From Bradyrhizobium murdochi (GTDB lineage: Bacteria; Pseudomonadota; Alphaproteobacteria; Rhizobiales; Xanthobacteraceae): DNA of 64,000 nucleotides. The translations under genes were made by a program, and so were the position numbers. The notes under the pieces were generated by a model. That model did not search any database. It had not been told where the DNA came from and saw only the letters and a list, made by a program, of their open reading frames with translations. The stretch is taken from contig NZ_AXAU01000014.1 of assembly GCF_000472965.1 (NCBI RefSeq), positions 68,314 to 132,313 on the forward strand, in the 5' to 3' direction. Position 1 is the stretch's first letter; every line of letters begins with the position of its first letter. Shown here one piece after another: positions 35,855 through 44,901 of this stretch.

Positions 35855-37060
35855 TCACGTCGCTCCATCATTCTTGGATAAGAAACGGCCAACCCAACCC
35901 GCGACCCGCGCGCGCAAGAGGCCGAAAACCAGCGCCATTCCGTTCAGCTCGGCCGCCGTAGCAACGCCCGGTGACGCGCCCGAGAGGCGGCGGTCGAGAT
36001 TGCCGGCAAACTCCGCGATCAATCGCGCCGCGAGATCGCGTACCAGCCCTGGTCTTCCGACCTGCGCCAGCATGCCCGTAAGCGTGTAGCCGATGGAAAG
36101 TTCGACACGTGTCCCCTGCTCGATCGGCACCAGCCGATAACGAATTTCGCCCTGCGTCGACGACCGGCTGCGCCGGTCGTTGCCGACGCCGACGATGCGG
36201 CCGGACATATCGGCGGGGTTTCGCTCGACGCGTGCGGCCCCCTGGAATGTCGCGGCGATCGGGCCAATCCTGACCCGGATCGCACCTTCGACGTGGTCCG
36301 GCTTCGGCGGCGCCGTCAGCGATGCGCCGGGCAGGCAGGCCGCGACGGCCGCGATGTCGTCGAACATCGCAAAGACCTGCTCAGGCGGGTGCGCAACGCT
36401 GAACTGCTGCTCCAGGACGGTGGCCGGGATGAAATCCGGGATCGAAGGGGCCGGACCGACCGCTTCGGGCGACGTTTGTTCGCTTGCTGCCGGCCGAATG
36501 CGTTCGGCCCGGTCGGCACCGTCGTGCACGCTTCGACCTGAGCCAACAGGACCCAGGATCTTTCGCCCTCCATCCCGCATCGGCGCGATATCGCGGGCAC
36601 GCCGCGCTTCGATTACCGATTGCACCGCCCGCACGATGCCGACATAGCCGGTGCACCGGCACAGATTGCCGCTCAAACCAACGCGGATCAGGCGCTCGTC
36701 GGCTTGCGGCAGACGCATCACCAAATCGCGCGCCGAGACCAGCATTCCCGGTGTGCAGTAACCGCACTGCAGCGCATGCTCGCGGGTGAAGGCCGCGCGC
36801 AGTTCTGTCGTAACCTCGTCCTCATCGAGTCCTTCGATCGTGGTGACCTCTGCCCCTTCGCAGGCCACCGCATAGGTGATGCACGAACGCGCCGGCACCC
36901 CGTCGAGCAACACGGTGCACGCCCCGCAGACGCCGTGCTCGCAACCGAGATGGGTCCCGGTCAGATCCAGCTTCTCGCGAACGAAATCTGCGAGGTGGGT
37001 GCGCGGCTCCGCAAGAGCCCGCACCGCGCGTTGGTTCACGGTGAGTGCAATCATGTTCAT
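35855..37060 (-). CDS. Molybdenum hydroxylase 2Fe-2S subunit fused to a CoxG-like domain
   Basis: A 401-residue fusion. The N-terminal 150 residues are a CoxS-type iron-sulfur subunit with plant-ferredoxin cluster cysteines 40, 45, 48 and 60 and the second cluster cysteines 99, 102, 134 and 136 (CGYC ... CRCTGYV). A linker of about 60 residues leads to a CoxG/SRPBCC domain (VLEQQFSVAHPPEQVFAMFD to GNLDRRLSG). CoxG proteins are normally separate and are involved in membrane recruitment or maturation of CO dehydrogenase-like enzymes, so the fusion would tether the enzyme. It overlaps the FAD subunit by ATGA. The C-terminus (about the last 35 residues) is hydrophobic-basic. Confidence 0.9.
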   Translation of the reverse strand: MNMIALTVNQRAVRALAEPRTHLADFVREKLDLTGTHLGCEHGVCGACTVLLDGVPARSCITYAVACEGAEVTTIEGLDEDEVTTELRAAFTREHALQCGYCTPGMLVSARDLVMRLPQADERLIRVGLSGNLCRCTGYVGIVRAVQSVIEARRARDIAPMRDGGRKILGPVGSGRSVHDGADRAERIRPAASEQTSPEAVGPAPSIPDFIPATVLEQQFSVAHPPEQVFAMFDDIAAVAACLPGASLTAPPKPDHVEGAIRVRIGPIAATFQGAARVERNPADMSGRIVGVGNDRRSRSSTQGEIRYRLVPIEQGTRVELSIGYTLTGMLAQVGRPGLVRDLAARLIAEFAGNLDRRLSGASPGVATAAELNGMALVFGLLRARVAGWVGRFLSKNDGAT

Positions 37061-37893
37061 GCGGCGGCCTCGCTGACCGCTCGCTTGAGCACGTTCACAT
37101 GAATATGGCGATGCGCGGCATTCGAGACGCCCGCTTTTGCCAGCAGGACATCAGCGACACGCGCATCGAAGCGATCCTTATAATCGCCGGCAATGCGTCC
37201 GCCGAACAGCTCTGCCGCACTCGTGATGACGATCGGCGCCGAGTCGATCGCACCGATCACGACGCGGGCGGTTGCAGCGCTCGGATCGATCAGGATTGCG
37301 CCGATCGCATGCGCGAATTCACCTGTCTTGCGGCAACTCTTGCCATAACCCCAGTGCGCCGTTGCCGGGATCGCCGGGACATGAATGGTTTCGACGATCT
37401 CGCCATCGCGCAGCGCCGATTCGAGCGCACCGACGATGAAGTTCTCCATCGCCACCATCCGCGCGCCTGAAAGGCTTCGCAGCGTCAATCTCGCACCCAG
37501 CGCCGACAGCGCGGATACCCAGTCTGCCGCGGGATCGGCATGGCTGAGAGATCCGCCGACCGTGCCGCGATTGCGGACCGCGCGGTAGGCGATGTTGCCG
37601 GCGACGCCCTGCATGGCGCCGCGCGTGACGTCCGGAATGCGTCCATCCTCAATGTCCGCATGGGTGACACAGGCCCCGAGCACGAGTTCGTCGCCACGAC
37701 GCTCAACCTGCTTGAGTTCGGCAAGACCGGTGATGTCGACGATCAACTGCGGTTCCACCAGCCGCAGATTGAGCATGGGACCAAGCGACTGGCCGCCGGC
37801 AATGATCTTGGCGGAAGTTTTGGCCTCGCCGAGCACGGCAAGTGCCGCCTGCAAGTCGCGTGGACGTTCGTAGCCGAAAGGCGCCGGTTTCAT
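37057..37893 (-). CDS. Molybdenum hydroxylase FAD-binding medium subunit (CoxM-like)
   Basis: A 278-residue FAD subunit starting KPAPFGYERPRDLQAALAVL. FAD-binding motifs are AGGQSLGPMLNLRL (residues 32-45) and the NRGTVGGSLSHADPAADW block, both hallmark features of CoxM/xanthine dehydrogenase medium subunits. It passes electrons from the 2Fe-2S clusters to an external acceptor. It overlaps the large subunit upstream and the Fe-S fusion downstream (ATGA each), so the three subunits are translated together. Confidence 0.94.
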   Translation of the reverse strand: MKPAPFGYERPRDLQAALAVLGEAKTSAKIIAGGQSLGPMLNLRLVEPQLIVDITGLAELKQVERRGDELVLGACVTHADIEDGRIPDVTRGAMQGVAGNIAYRAVRNRGTVGGSLSHADPAADWVSALSALGARLTLRSLSGARMVAMENFIVGALESALRDGEIVETIHVPAIPATAHWGYGKSCRKTGEFAHAIGAILIDPSAATARVVIGAIDSAPIVITSAAELFGGRIAGDYKDRFDARVADVLLAKAGVSNAAHRHIHVNVLKRAVSEAAA

Positions 37894-40274
37894 GCCGCCG
37901 GCCTTTCTGCGTCGCGCGCGGCCAGAATCGCCTCGACGACGCGATATGGCGTAATCGGCGACTGCATCAGTTCAGCGCCGAGCGGCCGCAGCGCGTCGTT
38001 GACGGCGTTGGCGATCGCGGCGGGCGGAGCGATGGCGCCGCCCTCGCCGATGCCCTTCACGCCGAACTGCGTGTAAGGCGATGGCGTCTCCATGTGATCG
38101 AGACGTGGCGCCGGCACTTCGGTCGGCCCGGGCAACAGATAATCCGCAAGCGTCGTCGCCAGCGGCTGGCCGGCTGCATCGAACGGCATCTCCTCGTACA
38201 GCGCAGTGCCGATGCCCTGGGCGAGACCACCATAGATCTGGCCGTCCACGACCATCGGATTGACGAGAACGCCGCCGTCTTCGACGATGACGTAATCGAG
38301 GATCTCGACTGCTCCGAGATCCGGATCGACGGCGACGACCGCGGCATGCGCGGCATAGCTGAAGGTCCCGGTATCGCGCTGCGGCTTGTAGCCTGCCGTG
38401 ACCTCCAGTCCGCCGGGATCGACGTCAGCAGGCAGATCCTGCGGTCGGCGATACCAAGTATGGGCGATCTCCTTCAAGGTGACACTGCCGTTGATGCCGC
38501 GAACTTCGCCGTTCTGCAGCACCACCGCAGCCGGTTCGTGCTGCAACAGCTTGGCGCCGATGCGTCTGGCGCGCTCGCCCAGTTCGCGGCACGCGGTTGC
38601 GACCGCGCCGCCTGCCATTACCATCGAACGCGATCCCCAGGTGCCGGTCGAATATGGCGTCATCGCCGTGTCGCCGAGGATCAGGCGTACCTTGGCGACA
38701 TCGACGCCCAGCATCTCGTGCGCGACCTGGGCCAGCGTCGTCTCCATGCCCTGCCCATGCGAATGCACGCCGACCCTGACTTCGAGGCCGCCGTCCGGTG
38801 TCAAGCGCGCCGACGCCTGTTCATGGCCGGGCACCATCGGAATGCCCCAGCCGGAATAGACCGAGGTCCCATGCGCGGCCTGCTCGCAATAGATGGAGAG
38901 GCCGACGCCGATTCGGCGTCCATCTGCCTCGCCGTTGCGCTGGCGTTCACGCACGCCTTCGATGTCGATAGCTGCCAGGGCGCGTCGCATCGCCTCGGGA
39001 TAATCGCCGCTGTCGAAGTGCTTATTGGTGATATTGTCGAACGGCATCTGCTCGGGCTGCACCAGATTGCGCAGGCGCACTTCGCCCGGTTCCAGCCCGG
39101 CTTCTGCCGCGACCAGATCGAGCATCAGTTCCAGCGCGAAGCAAACGCCGGTACGCGCCACGCCGCGATACGGCAAGATCGGACACTTGTTGGTCGCGAC
39201 CGAAAACGTCCGGCAGCGATAGGCCGGCATCAAATAAGGTCCCGGCAGGATGCTGGCGATCTGCGCCGCCTCAAGGCACGCCGAGAACGGATAGGACGAG
39301 TAAGCGCCGGAATCGACGGTCGCTTCGCAGTCGATGCCGCGCAGCCGACCGTCACGATCGGCATAGACGGTGATCTTGTAATGGTGCTCGCGGCAGTTCG
39401 AGCTGGCGGTGAGATGCTCGCGGCGATCCTCGGTCCAGCGTACCGGATGGCTGCGACGCATCGTCAGCCAGGAAAGGCAGACTTCCTCCGGCAGAAGGAT
39501 TCCCTTGTGGCCAAAACCGCCACCGACATCAGGCGAAACGATGCGTATCTGACCCTGCTCGATGCCGAGGCATTCGGCAAGGCCGCTCCGCGTGATGTGC
39601 GGCATCTGGGCCGAGGAATAGAGCGTGATTTGATCAAGGCGGTGATCGAAGGTCGCGACCACGCCTCGCCCCTCGAGCGGCGCCATGCATTGCCGCGCGG
39701 TCGATATCTCGCGCGACACCTTGATCGGCGCATCGAACGCCTTGGAGATGTCGACCTCGAAATTGGTTTCGAGAAAGACGTTATCGCCCCAATGCTCATG
39801 CACCAGCGCCGAACCCGGCTCACGCGCCTTCCGCATGTCATAGACGGCAGGAAGCTCTTCGAGATCGAGCGTCACCGCCGCCGCGATGTCCTCGGCTTCG
39901 GCACGCGTGTGCGCTACGCACATGGCGACGAGTTCGCCGACCTGGCGCACCTTGCCGGTGGCAAGCACCGGCTGCTCGGAAATCTTGAATCCCGGCAACC
40001 CTGAAACCGCGCGGATCGGATTGACGCCGGCCAGATCCGCCGCGGTAAAAACGTTGGCGCAATAACGCTCCGGCACGTCTATGCCGCGGATCAGCGCATG
40101 CGCCAAAGGGCTGCGCACAAACGCGACGTCCTGCAACCCGGCAAGGCGGATGTCGGCCACGAACTGGCCGCGGCCTCGCATCAGCCGATCGTCTTCCTTT
40201 CGCGGCATCCGAGCGCCGACGCCTTGTCCGGCGCCCGCTCCACCTGCGAAAGGAAACTCGCGCTCATTGCGCAC
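37890..40274 (-). CDS. Molybdenum hydroxylase large subunit (CoxL/XdhB-like aldehyde oxidase family)
   Basis: A 794-residue molybdopterin-cytosine-dinucleotide subunit. The N-terminal hammerhead domain begins near DDRLMRGRGQFVADI. Mo-pterin motifs include VSPDVGGGFGHKG and the catalytic glutamate in GVKGIGEGGAIAPP near the end. The active-site loop reads PYRGVARTG, not the AYRCSFR of true form I CO dehydrogenase, so CO oxidation is unlikely; hydroxylation of an aromatic or N-heterocyclic carbon is the family norm. The start is a GTG at 40274 with GGAGAA 9 bases upstream. It lies 33 bases after the amidohydrolase gene. Confidence 0.94.
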   Translation of the reverse strand: MRNEREFPFAGGAGAGQGVGARMPRKEDDRLMRGRGQFVADIRLAGLQDVAFVRSPLAHALIRGIDVPERYCANVFTAADLAGVNPIRAVSGLPGFKISEQPVLATGKVRQVGELVAMCVAHTRAEAEDIAAAVTLDLEELPAVYDMRKAREPGSALVHEHWGDNVFLETNFEVDISKAFDAPIKVSREISTARQCMAPLEGRGVVATFDHRLDQITLYSSAQMPHITRSGLAECLGIEQGQIRIVSPDVGGGFGHKGILLPEEVCLSWLTMRRSHPVRWTEDRREHLTASSNCREHHYKITVYADRDGRLRGIDCEATVDSGAYSSYPFSACLEAAQIASILPGPYLMPAYRCRTFSVATNKCPILPYRGVARTGVCFALELMLDLVAAEAGLEPGEVRLRNLVQPEQMPFDNITNKHFDSGDYPEAMRRALAAIDIEGVRERQRNGEADGRRIGVGLSIYCEQAAHGTSVYSGWGIPMVPGHEQASARLTPDGGLEVRVGVHSHGQGMETTLAQVAHEMLGVDVAKVRLILGDTAMTPYSTGTWGSRSMVMAGGAVATACRELGERARRIGAKLLQHEPAAVVLQNGEVRGINGSVTLKEIAHTWYRRPQDLPADVDPGGLEVTAGYKPQRDTGTFSYAAHAAVVAVDPDLGAVEILDYVIVEDGGVLVNPMVVDGQIYGGLAQGIGTALYEEMPFDAAGQPLATTLADYLLPGPTEVPAPRLDHMETPSPYTQFGVKGIGEGGAIAPPAAIANAVNDALRPLGAELMQSPITPYRVVEAILAARDAERPAA

Positions 40275-40307
40275 GGTGACGTTCTCCTCGATCGAACTGA
40301 CGCTCCC

Positions 40308-41585
40308 TTACGCCGCAACGGCCTGCGGCAGAATTGGCGCCACTGCGTCGTATCGCGCGCCGGCGCGCAGACAGAACTCAGGCTGCAGCAGACGCTCGGC
40401 GATGACTTCATTGTTCTCGTTGTCGCGAAGGACAAATCGTCCGGTTCGCTCTCCGACCACCGAGATGTCGGCGTCCCTGCCAATCTTGAGGGCGCCGATT
40501 TCGTCAGCACGGCCGAGCATCCTCGCCGGATTGGATGTGACCATCGGCACGACCTGTTCCAGCGCGAGGCCGAGCGCCATCATCGAACTCATCGCCTGGA
40601 CCAGACTGAACTTGGCCTGGCCGGCGAACGGATGATTCTCGTCGTCCTCATGCTGGTCGGGCGTGCCGGCGGGCGCAGGCACGTGGGTGTTGTAGCCGTG
40701 AATGTCCGCGCCGAGCGTGGTCGGAATGATACCGGCGGCAATCGCTTTTTTGGCGAGACGATAGGAGAAATGGCTGCCGTGACCGACGTCGACCTTCAGG
40801 CCGCGATCGAGCGCCGCCTGAATCACTGGGTGCACTTCTCCCTCACGATTGACGAAGCCTCCGGGATGGCGCGTGAACGGATGCGCCAGCACATCGCCTT
40901 CGCGCAGCAAGGGAATCACGCGCGCCAAAATCGTATCGACGTCTTCACCGTTGGTGCCGCTTTCGGGCAGGCCCCAGAGCTGACCGAAATGCACATAGAC
41001 CGGCAGATCGGCGCGGCGTCCGATCTCGGCCGCCATTTCGATGACGCGAATGCCCCAGCGCGCGAAACCGCCGATTTCCGCATGGGCCTTGATGCCGCGA
41101 ACAATATCGAGATTGGCGGTCGCCGCCTTCACCGTGGCGTCGATATCGACACCTTCAGGACTATAGAGTTGCGGATAGTAGTGGCCCTCGAGCCCGCCCA
41201 CCAGGTAAGCCGACAGGAATGCATAAACGCGCGACTTCGCAGGCGCGGCGACGAAGTGCCGGAAACCCGGCAACGTCATGCATGACGGACCGCCCTGATC
41301 GACCAATGTCGTCACGCCGGACTGGACGCCCACCATGTCGGCATTCATGCCGAAGCGACCGGTAACATACTGATAGACATGCGCGTGGGTATCGATCAGG
41401 CCGGGCAATACCAGCTTGCCGGTTACGTCGATCACCTCTCTGGCGCTGGTCGGCAAAATGTCACTCTGCACCGCCGCGATCTTGCCGTTGCGGATGGCGA
41501 CGTCCCTGATCCCATCAATGCCGGAGGCCGGGCAGATCACACGGCCGCCGCGCAGAAGCTGGTCGAAGGTGGCGCTGATCGGCAT
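40308..41585 (-). CDS. Metal-dependent amidohydrolase (D-aminoacylase/dihydroorotase-like deacetylase family)
   Basis: A 425-residue TIM-barrel amidohydrolase. Metal ligands are expected at the HxH of PGLIDTHAHVYQY, the lysine in RGIKAHAEIG, histidines in PVYVHFGQL and LAHPFTRHPGG, and Asp in LGADIHGYN. It resembles the amidohydrolase/deacetylase family and is paralogous to the enzyme at 60716-61885. ATG 41585 is chosen: GGGGAG lies 7 bases upstream. It is the first gene of the minus-strand run with the molybdenum hydroxylase, and its promoter contains a MarR-type palindrome. Substrate unknown; a cyclic amide or N-acyl compound is likely. Confidence 0.85.
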   Translation of the reverse strand: MPISATFDQLLRGGRVICPASGIDGIRDVAIRNGKIAAVQSDILPTSAREVIDVTGKLVLPGLIDTHAHVYQYVTGRFGMNADMVGVQSGVTTLVDQGGPSCMTLPGFRHFVAAPAKSRVYAFLSAYLVGGLEGHYYPQLYSPEGVDIDATVKAATANLDIVRGIKAHAEIGGFARWGIRVIEMAAEIGRRADLPVYVHFGQLWGLPESGTNGEDVDTILARVIPLLREGDVLAHPFTRHPGGFVNREGEVHPVIQAALDRGLKVDVGHGSHFSYRLAKKAIAAGIIPTTLGADIHGYNTHVPAPAGTPDQHEDDENHPFAGQAKFSLVQAMSSMMALGLALEQVVPMVTSNPARMLGRADEIGALKIGRDADISVVGERTGRFVLRDNENNEVIAERLLQPEFCLRAGARYDAVAPILPQAVAA

Positions 41586-41633
41586 GAACAATCTCCCCTG
41601 TATTCGCTGGCGGCGTCACCCCGCCTCCGGCAG

Positions 41634-41655
41634 AATACGAAGCATACTTCGTATT
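41634..41655. promoter_or_regulatory. Perfect 9-4-9 palindrome, likely MarR operator
   Basis: AATACGAAG-CATA-CTTCGTATT is a perfect inverted repeat in the 136-base spacer between the amidohydrolase (minus strand) and the marR gene (plus strand). Size and symmetry match MarR-family sites. It is AT-rich against a GC-rich background. Binding is inferred from position. Confidence 0.7.
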
Positions 41656-41721
41656 TTACAAGAGCAAACTTCATGCCATGATCTTCGTGGCGAAGCCCAT
41701 CGAATCGAGCTAATCGCATCG

Positions 41722-42240
41722 ATGTTCCGAGGCTGGGAGAGTGCGTTGCGGAAAGCAAAAAAGCGTCCTGGCGAGACCAGACATCGCCCCTGGCCGCTGT
41801 CAGAACGACCGGGCTTTCTGATCCGGCGGCTGCACCAGATCCATGTCGCGCTATTTCAGGAAGCATGCGGTGAATTCGAGATCACACCGTTGCAATACAG
41901 CCTGCTTTCGGCGCTTGCGGTGCGGAAAACCGCCGATCAGACCACATTGGCGGCCGATATTGCGCTGGACAGGACGACGACGACCGGAGCGCTCAAGCGA
42001 CTGGCCGCCCGCAATTTCGTCGAGAGAGCCGTGGATGATGAGGACCGCCGCGCGCGGCTCTGTAAATTGACGCCGGCGGGAGCGACGCTTCTGGCAAAAA
42101 TCGAGGCCTCGGCGCGCGCCGCGCACCGCGCCACGCTCGAAAATTTAAGTGAAAGGGAGCAAGCCGTGTTCATCGACATGATGCAGCGCATCGTCGCAGC
42201 GCATTCCAATCGCGACAGCGCTACTGCCCTATTCGATTGA
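41722..42240 (+). CDS. MarR family transcriptional regulator
   Basis: A 172-residue winged-helix regulator. The DNA-binding region is TTLAADIALDRTTTTGALKR, followed by the wing VERAVDDEDRRARLCKLT, a canonical MarR sequence. ATG 41722 is taken because sequence upstream is the palindromic promoter. A regulator divergent from a degradative operon usually responds to the substrate or its CoA ester; here the likely target is the amidohydrolase, molybdenum hydroxylase and perhaps liv genes. Confidence 0.9.
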   Translation: MFRGWESALRKAKKRPGETRHRPWPLSERPGFLIRRLHQIHVALFQEACGEFEITPLQYSLLSALAVRKTADQTTLAADIALDRTTTTGALKRLAARNFVERAVDDEDRRARLCKLTPAGATLLAKIEASARAAHRATLENLSEREQAVFIDMMQRIVAAHSNRDSATALFD

Positions 42241-42388
42241 GCGCCACGGCGTCATCTGCCGCCTTTTTAAGTCGATCTGCATAATTTGTAGCCACCCGAG
42301 ACTTGGCGCTGTATTCCATCGGACGCGGCAGAGCGCCGATCCAACCGATCGAGCGAGCTCCTTGCGGGCGTCGTGCCCGTCAATGATT

Positions 42389-44056
42389 TCAGGTCGCGAA
42401 CGCGGCCAGCCCTGGCTCGATATGCGGCACCGCATCGACCAGCTCGCGTGTGTAAGCGGTCTTCGGATTGTCGAACATCGTCCGGCTCTCGCCCTGTTCG
42501 ACGATGCGGCCGTTTTGCAGAACGATGGTCCGATCGCACATCATGCGAACGACGTTGAGGTCGTGGCTGACAAAGAGGAAGGCCAAGTCATCCTCGCGCC
42601 GCAACCGGTCGAGCAGTTGCAGCACCACCGCCTGCACAGAGACGTCGAGCGCTGCCGTCGGCTCGTCCAGCACCAACAGCCGCGGCCGGCAGGCGATAGC
42701 GCGAGCGATGCCGATGCGGGCCTTCTGGCCGCCTGAAAGCTGATGCGGGAAGCGCGTCAGCAATTCGATCCCCAGTCCCACGCGCTGCGCGCACTCCTCC
42801 ACCCGCTGCCGCAACGCGTCGCCCGGGCGCATGCCGCCAAGCCGCAGCAGCGGATGGGCGATACAGTCAAAGGCGGTGAACCGCGGGTTGAGGCTGTCAT
42901 TCGGATCCTGAAAGACGATCTGGATATCCTTGCGAAACAGCGACCGGTGAAAATCGCGGGCCGGGATATGGCCGATCGACTGTCCCTCGAACGCGATCTC
43001 GCCCTCGCTCGGATCGATCAGCCGGCAGATGATGCGCGACGTCGTGCTCTTGCCGGAGCCTGATTCGCCGACCAGACCGACGCTCTCGCCGGCGCTGATC
43101 GTCATGGAAAAGTCTGCCACCGCCGCGGCGCCTTGATCGAACCGCTTGGCGAGTTTCTGCACCTCCAGCAACGGCGGCGTACCCGGCGCCGGCTGCGGCC
43201 GGGGCGCGACGGGCGCCGCAAATTGCCGCCCCCTTTCCTCTTCCGGTACCAGATCCGCGATACGCGAGCTCGCCGTGGGCGAAGCTGCTACCAGGCGTTT
43301 GGTGTAAGGGTGCTGCGGCGCGTGGAAGAGAGTCTTCGGTTCGGCCTCCTCGACCAGTCGGCCCTGCTCCATCACCACGACGCGACGACAGTAACGGGCA
43401 GCGAGACCGAGATCATGGGTGATCAGGATGGTCGCCATGCCACGCTCGGCCGCGATCCCGGTGAGAAGATCCATCACGACCTTCTGCGTCGTGACGTCGA
43501 GGCCGGTGGTCGGCTCGTCGGCGATCAGCAGCGCCGGGTTGCAGGAAATCGCCATGGCGATCATGACGCGCTGGCACATGCCGCCGGAGAGTTCGTGCGG
43601 GTAAGCGGCCATCCGCTTTTCGGCATCACGGATTTGCACGGCACGCAGCAGCTCCAGCGCCTGCGCGCGTGCTTGATCTCGCGGCATTCGCTTATGGGCC
43701 GTAATCGCATCGGCGATCTGGTCGCCGACGGCACGAATCGGGTTGAGCGCGGCACGCGGGTTCTGGAAGATCATCGCCATCGCCGCGCCATGCAGATGGC
43801 GGAAATCGCCCGCCGAGATCCGCGTGATCTCCTGCCCGCGAAACCGGATGTCGCCTGCCGTGACCCGCCCGGCCGCATCGAGCAACCGCGTGATCGCAAA
43901 GCCAGTGACGGACTTGCCCGAACCGCTCTCACCGACGAGGCCGAGCATCTCACCCTCGCCAAGCGACAGCGTGACACCACGCACCGCCTCGACAAGGCCA
44001 CGCCGCGTCGAGAAAGTGACGTGCAGGTCGTTTAATGCCAGCAGCGACTGGGTCAT
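42389..44056 (-). CDS. Dipeptide/oligopeptide-type ABC transporter, fused double ATPase (DppD-DppF)
   Basis: A 555-residue protein holding two ABC ATPase domains in tandem. The first has Walker A GESGSGKS (about residue 40) and signature LSGGMCQRVMIAMAIS. The second has GESGSGKST (about residue 320) and signature LSGGQKARIGIARAIA, each with Walker B (LLIADEPTTGLD, LLVLDEPTAALD). This is the fused DppD-DppF (GsiA-like) form. The ATG overlaps the upstream permease stop (ATGA). It is the last gene of transporter set A. Confidence 0.93.
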   Translation of the reverse strand: MTQSLLALNDLHVTFSTRRGLVEAVRGVTLSLGEGEMLGLVGESGSGKSVTGFAITRLLDAAGRVTAGDIRFRGQEITRISAGDFRHLHGAAMAMIFQNPRAALNPIRAVGDQIADAITAHKRMPRDQARAQALELLRAVQIRDAEKRMAAYPHELSGGMCQRVMIAMAISCNPALLIADEPTTGLDVTTQKVVMDLLTGIAAERGMATILITHDLGLAARYCRRVVVMEQGRLVEEAEPKTLFHAPQHPYTKRLVAASPTASSRIADLVPEEERGRQFAAPVAPRPQPAPGTPPLLEVQKLAKRFDQGAAAVADFSMTISAGESVGLVGESGSGKSTTSRIICRLIDPSEGEIAFEGQSIGHIPARDFHRSLFRKDIQIVFQDPNDSLNPRFTAFDCIAHPLLRLGGMRPGDALRQRVEECAQRVGLGIELLTRFPHQLSGGQKARIGIARAIACRPRLLVLDEPTAALDVSVQAVVLQLLDRLRREDDLAFLFVSHDLNVVRMMCDRTIVLQNGRIVEQGESRTMFDNPKTAYTRELVDAVPHIEPGLAAFAT

Positions 44057-44901
44057 GTTCGCATGCGGGGGTCGAGAATATCGCGCACCCCGTCGCCGAG
44101 CAGGTTGAAACACAGCACGGTCAGCATCAACGCCAGGCCCGGAAAGGCGACCAGCCACCATTTGCCGGTGGAAATGAAGCGCGCCCCCTCCGCAACCATG
44201 ATGCCCCATTCCGGCGTCGGCGGCTTGACGCCGAGACCGATAAAGGAAAGTCCGGCAGCGTTGAGAATCGCCCAGCCCAGATTGAGCGATATCTGTACCG
44301 CCATGGCCGGCAGCACGTTCGGCAGCAGGAAGCGCAGCACGACCGAAAGGTGGCTGTCGCCGCAGGCGCGCGCCGCTTCGACCCAGCCGACATTGCGACG
44401 GACATTCACCTCCGCCCGCGCAAAGCGGATGTAAAATGGCAGATTGATGATGGCGGTCGCGATAACGATGTTCTCCACCCGGTTGCCGAGTGCCGCGACC
44501 ATCGCCATTGCCAGCACGAAAAGCGGAAAGGCCATCACGACGTCGACGAAGCGGCCGACGCCGCGGTCGAGCCGGCCACCGGTATAGCCGCAGATCGCGC
44601 CGATCACGGCGCCAATGGCAAAGGAGATTCCGACTGCAGAGACGGCGATGGCGAGATCGAGCCGGGCGGCGACGATAAGGCGGCTGAACACATCGCGGCC
44701 GAGCTGATCGGTGCCGGCGATGTGCGCCGCGCTCGGCGGCATCAGGGCCTGCGACACGTTCGATGCGATCGGATCATACGGTACGATCCACGGCCCGAAA
44801 ATGGCGATCAGCGCAAGCAGGAAGACGCCGACAGCGGCAACGGCGGTGAGCGGGTTGCCGCGCAGGATCCAGCCGGCATGGCGAAGCGTCGCTGAGGTCA
44901 T
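44053..44901 (-). CDS. Dipeptide/oligopeptide-type ABC permease (DppC-like), set A
   Basis: A 282-residue permease. It has an N-terminal helix followed by a periplasmic region (PYDPIASNVSQALMPPSAAH), then GTDQLGRDVFSRLIVAARLD, and the EAA-type loop EAARACGDSHLSVVLRFLLP contacting the ATPase. It ends LLGDGVRDILDPRMRT, as DppC proteins do. The start at 44901 overlaps the DppB-like stop (ATGA); the longer upstream frame is spurious. Confidence 0.93.
   Translation of the reverse strand: MTSATLRHAGWILRGNPLTAVAAVGVFLLALIAIFGPWIVPYDPIASNVSQALMPPSAAHIAGTDQLGRDVFSRLIVAARLDLAIAVSAVGISFAIGAVIGAICGYTGGRLDRGVGRFVDVVMAFPLFVLAMAMVAALGNRVENIVIATAIINLPFYIRFARAEVNVRRNVGWVEAARACGDSHLSVVLRFLLPNVLPAMAVQISLNLGWAILNAAGLSFIGLGVKPPTPEWGIMVAEGARFISTGKWWLVAFPGLALMLTVLCFNLLGDGVRDILDPRMRT

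Noticed and set aside
37842..40004. 720-codon open frame on the plus strand
   Set aside because: Antisense to the Mo-hydroxylase large subunit; low-complexity basic composition with no domain, while the minus-strand frame has clear motifs.
37890..40274. Assignment as aerobic CO dehydrogenase coxL
   Set aside because: The active-site loop is PYRGVARTG and lacks the cysteine of AYRCSFR, so the coxL name would be misleading.
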